From Lentimicrobiaceae bacterium (GTDB lineage Bacteria > Bacteroidota > Bacteroidia > Bacteroidales > WCHB1-69): a stretch of DNA of 6,858 bases. Shown here in pieces: positions 6,111-6,858 of the stretch (position 1 is the first letter of the stretch; each line of letters starts with the position of its first letter). Position numbers and translations under genes: made by a program. The notes under the pieces are model-generated. The model was not told the DNA's origin, searched no databases, and saw nothing but the letters and a program-made list of their open reading frames with translations. The stretch covers positions 1 to 6,858 of the forward strand of contig WQWP01000115.1 in the NCBI GenBank assembly GCA_009787485.1. The letters run 5' to 3'.

Positions 6111-6144
6111 ATTTTCTTTTTTAGTGGTTTATAATTAACAAAAT

Positions 6145-6480
6145 TTAATATATAGCTGTTTTTTTTACTATATTATTTAGCTTATCCATAAATTTACGGT
6201 TACGCTTGGTCGTAATAACGTTGTAACGCGACTGCATGGCAAGAAGCGGCTCTGCCGGCAAATCTAATATAGCCTCTATCAACAATGCAAATTCAGTATT
6301 TACGGGACGCTTTGCATTCAGTACTTCGTTCAATAATGTGTATGCAACTCCCATCATTTCTGCAAGTTTTTTTTGCGATATGCCGCGATATTCAATTTCA
6401 TCTTTCAAAACCTCGCCCGGATGCGTTGGGATGTACGGATCAAGATTGTTTGCCATCATATTAGGGGCTATTTTATTCAT
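6145..6480 (-). CDS. higA: HigA-family antitoxin / XRE transcriptional regulator, unpaired
   Basis: A 111-residue cytoplasmic DNA-binding protein. The HigA hallmark IPTHPGEVLKDEIE (17-30) is followed by a Cro/CI helix-turn-helix, GISQKKLAEMMGVAYTLLNE (33-52), then LNAKRPVNTEFALLIEA, the Bacteroidota-type MQSRYN motif (82-87) and a basic tail. HigA proteins neutralise the HigB mRNA interferase and repress their own operon. HigB is normally encoded directly upstream, but no HigB-like frame is present between here and the window end, so this gene appears to be an orphan. The ATG at 6480 was chosen over an upstream in-frame TTG at 6504 because it gives a standard start; MM at residues 8-9 is another possibility. 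The promoter lies at 6528-6560. Downstream, the dehydrogenase begins after 34 bp. Confidence 0.88.
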   Translation of the reverse strand: MNKIAPNMMANNLDPYIPTHPGEVLKDEIEYRGISQKKLAEMMGVAYTLLNEVLNAKRPVNTEFALLIEAILDLPAEPLLAMQSRYNVITTKRNRKFMDKLNNIVKKTAIY

Positions 6481-6527
6481 AAATATTCTATTTAAAATAA
6501 GCAACCATATCTTTTTGTTTGAGGCTA

Positions 6528-6560
6528 CAAAGATAATATTATTTCTTTATTATTCACAAA
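6528..6560 (-). promoter_or_regulatory. Promoter of the HigA gene
   Basis: On the minus strand, TTTG (6560 to 6557) and TATCTTTG (6535 to 6528) are 21 bp apart, a good Bacteroidota TTTG / TAnnTTTG promoter. The predicted start lies around 6522, giving a leader of about 42 bases to the ATG at 6480. The dehydrogenase downstream has no comparable promoter of its own: its upstream region has only TAAATTTTG, one base too long for the consensus. Confidence 0.68.
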
Positions 6561-6569
6561 AAAGTGAAT
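6552..6569. promoter_or_regulatory. Inverted repeat over the HigA -33 element, candidate operator
   Basis: ATTCAC (6552-6557) and GTGAAT (6564-6569) are perfect inverted 6-mers around six A. The left arm and spacer overlap the -33 TTTG of the HigA promoter. HigA-type antitoxins bind inverted repeats at their own promoters, so this is a natural operator candidate. Symmetry and position are seen; binding is inferred. Confidence 0.42.
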
Positions 6570-6600
6570 TTTTTGTCTAAGTGGTAAAGATAATATTTTT

Positions 6601-6738
6601 TTACGGACTTATAACATTTGCACTTATCGTAAGCACAGCTTGAGCAGGATAGGTATTTGCAGTAATTACTAAATAGTTAATCACTTCACCACTTTTCTCA
6701 TTTGTATCAAGCAAGCCTATTATGCCGTAACAGATTAA
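6601..6738 (-). pseudogene. Remnant of a DUF1573-domain C-terminus
   Basis: A 45-residue frame without a usable start codon ends at TAA (6603-6601). Its sequence contains GIIGLLDTNEKSGEVINYLV, followed by ITANTYPAQAVLTISANV. This parallels the end of DUF1573 domains, where a pattern like G-x-I-x-V-x-Y-x-T, a G a few residues on, then ITV-x-SN, P and a final LTIKG-x-V occurs. The upstream half of the domain, with its HDFG and CGC-type motifs, is missing; a stop codon lies just before the frame. The lipoprotein-like frame ending at 6735 is one base out of phase and overlaps it by 4 bases. This suggests a lipoprotein with a DUF1573 domain that suffered a deletion and frameshift. Assignment rests on pattern memory only. 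Confidence 0.5.
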
Positions 6739-6857
6739 TCATGATGCTGAATAATACTATCAATTTCCGATTTTTGATACTCTTTTATGTATTGGTTATA
6801 TTCATTATCTGATTGAAAACTAATTGTATTTGATGAGGAACATCCCAAAAAAAATAC
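6735..6857 (-). CDS. C-terminal part of a small lipoprotein-like frame, cut by the window edge
   Basis: The minus strand is open from the window edge to TAA (6737-6735), giving 40 residues. The visible start VFFLGCSSSN is a good lipobox (L-G-C followed by serines), as at the end of a lipoprotein signal peptide. A polar, charged stretch follows (residues 10-40, with NEYNQYIKEYQKSEID) and no known domain is evident. The signal-peptide start would lie beyond the right edge. The predicted mature chain is only 35 residues, which together with the overlapping out-of-frame DUF1573 remnant suggests a truncated gene rather than an intact small lipoprotein. Function is unknown. Confidence 0.42.
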   Translation of the reverse strand, partial: VFFLGCSSSNTISFQSDNEYNQYIKEYQKSEIDSIIQHHD

Positions 6858-6858
6858 T

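Noticed and set aside
6481..6504. TTG start extending the HigA protein by eight residues
   Set aside because: The ATG at 6480 is in frame, gives the usual distance to the HPGEVL motif, and TTG starts are rare without a Shine-Dalgarno sequence.
6529..6597. The 12-bp direct repeat as a target-site duplication of an insertion
   Set aside because: The enclosed 45 bp has no terminal inverted repeats or coding content, and the 12-mer also occurs in another promoter, so it is better explained as a recurring promoter core.

Overview
The window looks like a chromosomal segment from a Bacteroidota bacterium, probably Bacteroidales-like. The signs are promoters of the TTG / TAnnTTTG type, start codons preceded by A/T-rich leaders without Shine-Dalgarno sequences (except rpsU), a DUF4831 gene, and a saccharopine-dehydrogenase-like enzyme of the carboxyspermidine pathway. 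Base composition is AT-rich, with intergenic regions full of A/T-rich short repeats. The taxon is an inference from these features, not from a database match.

Layout. Bases 1-74 hold two small palindromes, then come pstB (75-827, +) and phoU (948-1616, +), the end of a phosphate-uptake operon whose pstSCA part would lie to the left. The 120 bases between them are almost entirely two arrays of 7-bp repeats. rpsU (1679-1876, +) follows, with the only strong Shine-Dalgarno sequence in the window, and ends at a perfect rho-independent-type hairpin that also serves the converging DUF4831 lipid/envelope-type hypothetical gene (1970-3079, -). A divergent promoter region (about 3080-3196) separates DUF4831 from a large + strand ORF (3197-4825). 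That ORF is a complete-looking BRO-N/DinD-like DNA-binding protein joined in frame to a signal peptide and an exported 5'-nucleotidase C-terminal domain. A/T-rich 7-8 bp repeats separate it from a convergent carboxy(nor)spermidine dehydrogenase gene (4905-6110, -). Upstream of that lies an unpaired HigA-type antitoxin gene (6145-6480, -) with its own promoter and a candidate operator. The last 350 bases carry no intact gene. They contain a decayed DUF1573 C-terminus (6601-6738, -) and the edge-truncated end of a small lipoprotein-like frame (6735-6857, -).

How the genes relate. pstB and phoU work together in phosphate import and its signalling. rpsU sits next to them probably by position rather than function. 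The dehydrogenase would make carboxyspermidine for spermidine synthesis and may be co-transcribed with the antitoxin gene 34 bp upstream. The most unusual object is the BRO-N / nucleotidase-C fusion, which may be either an accidental gene joining with an internal start, or a membrane-tethered DNA-binding protein with a periplasmic nucleotide-binding-type domain.
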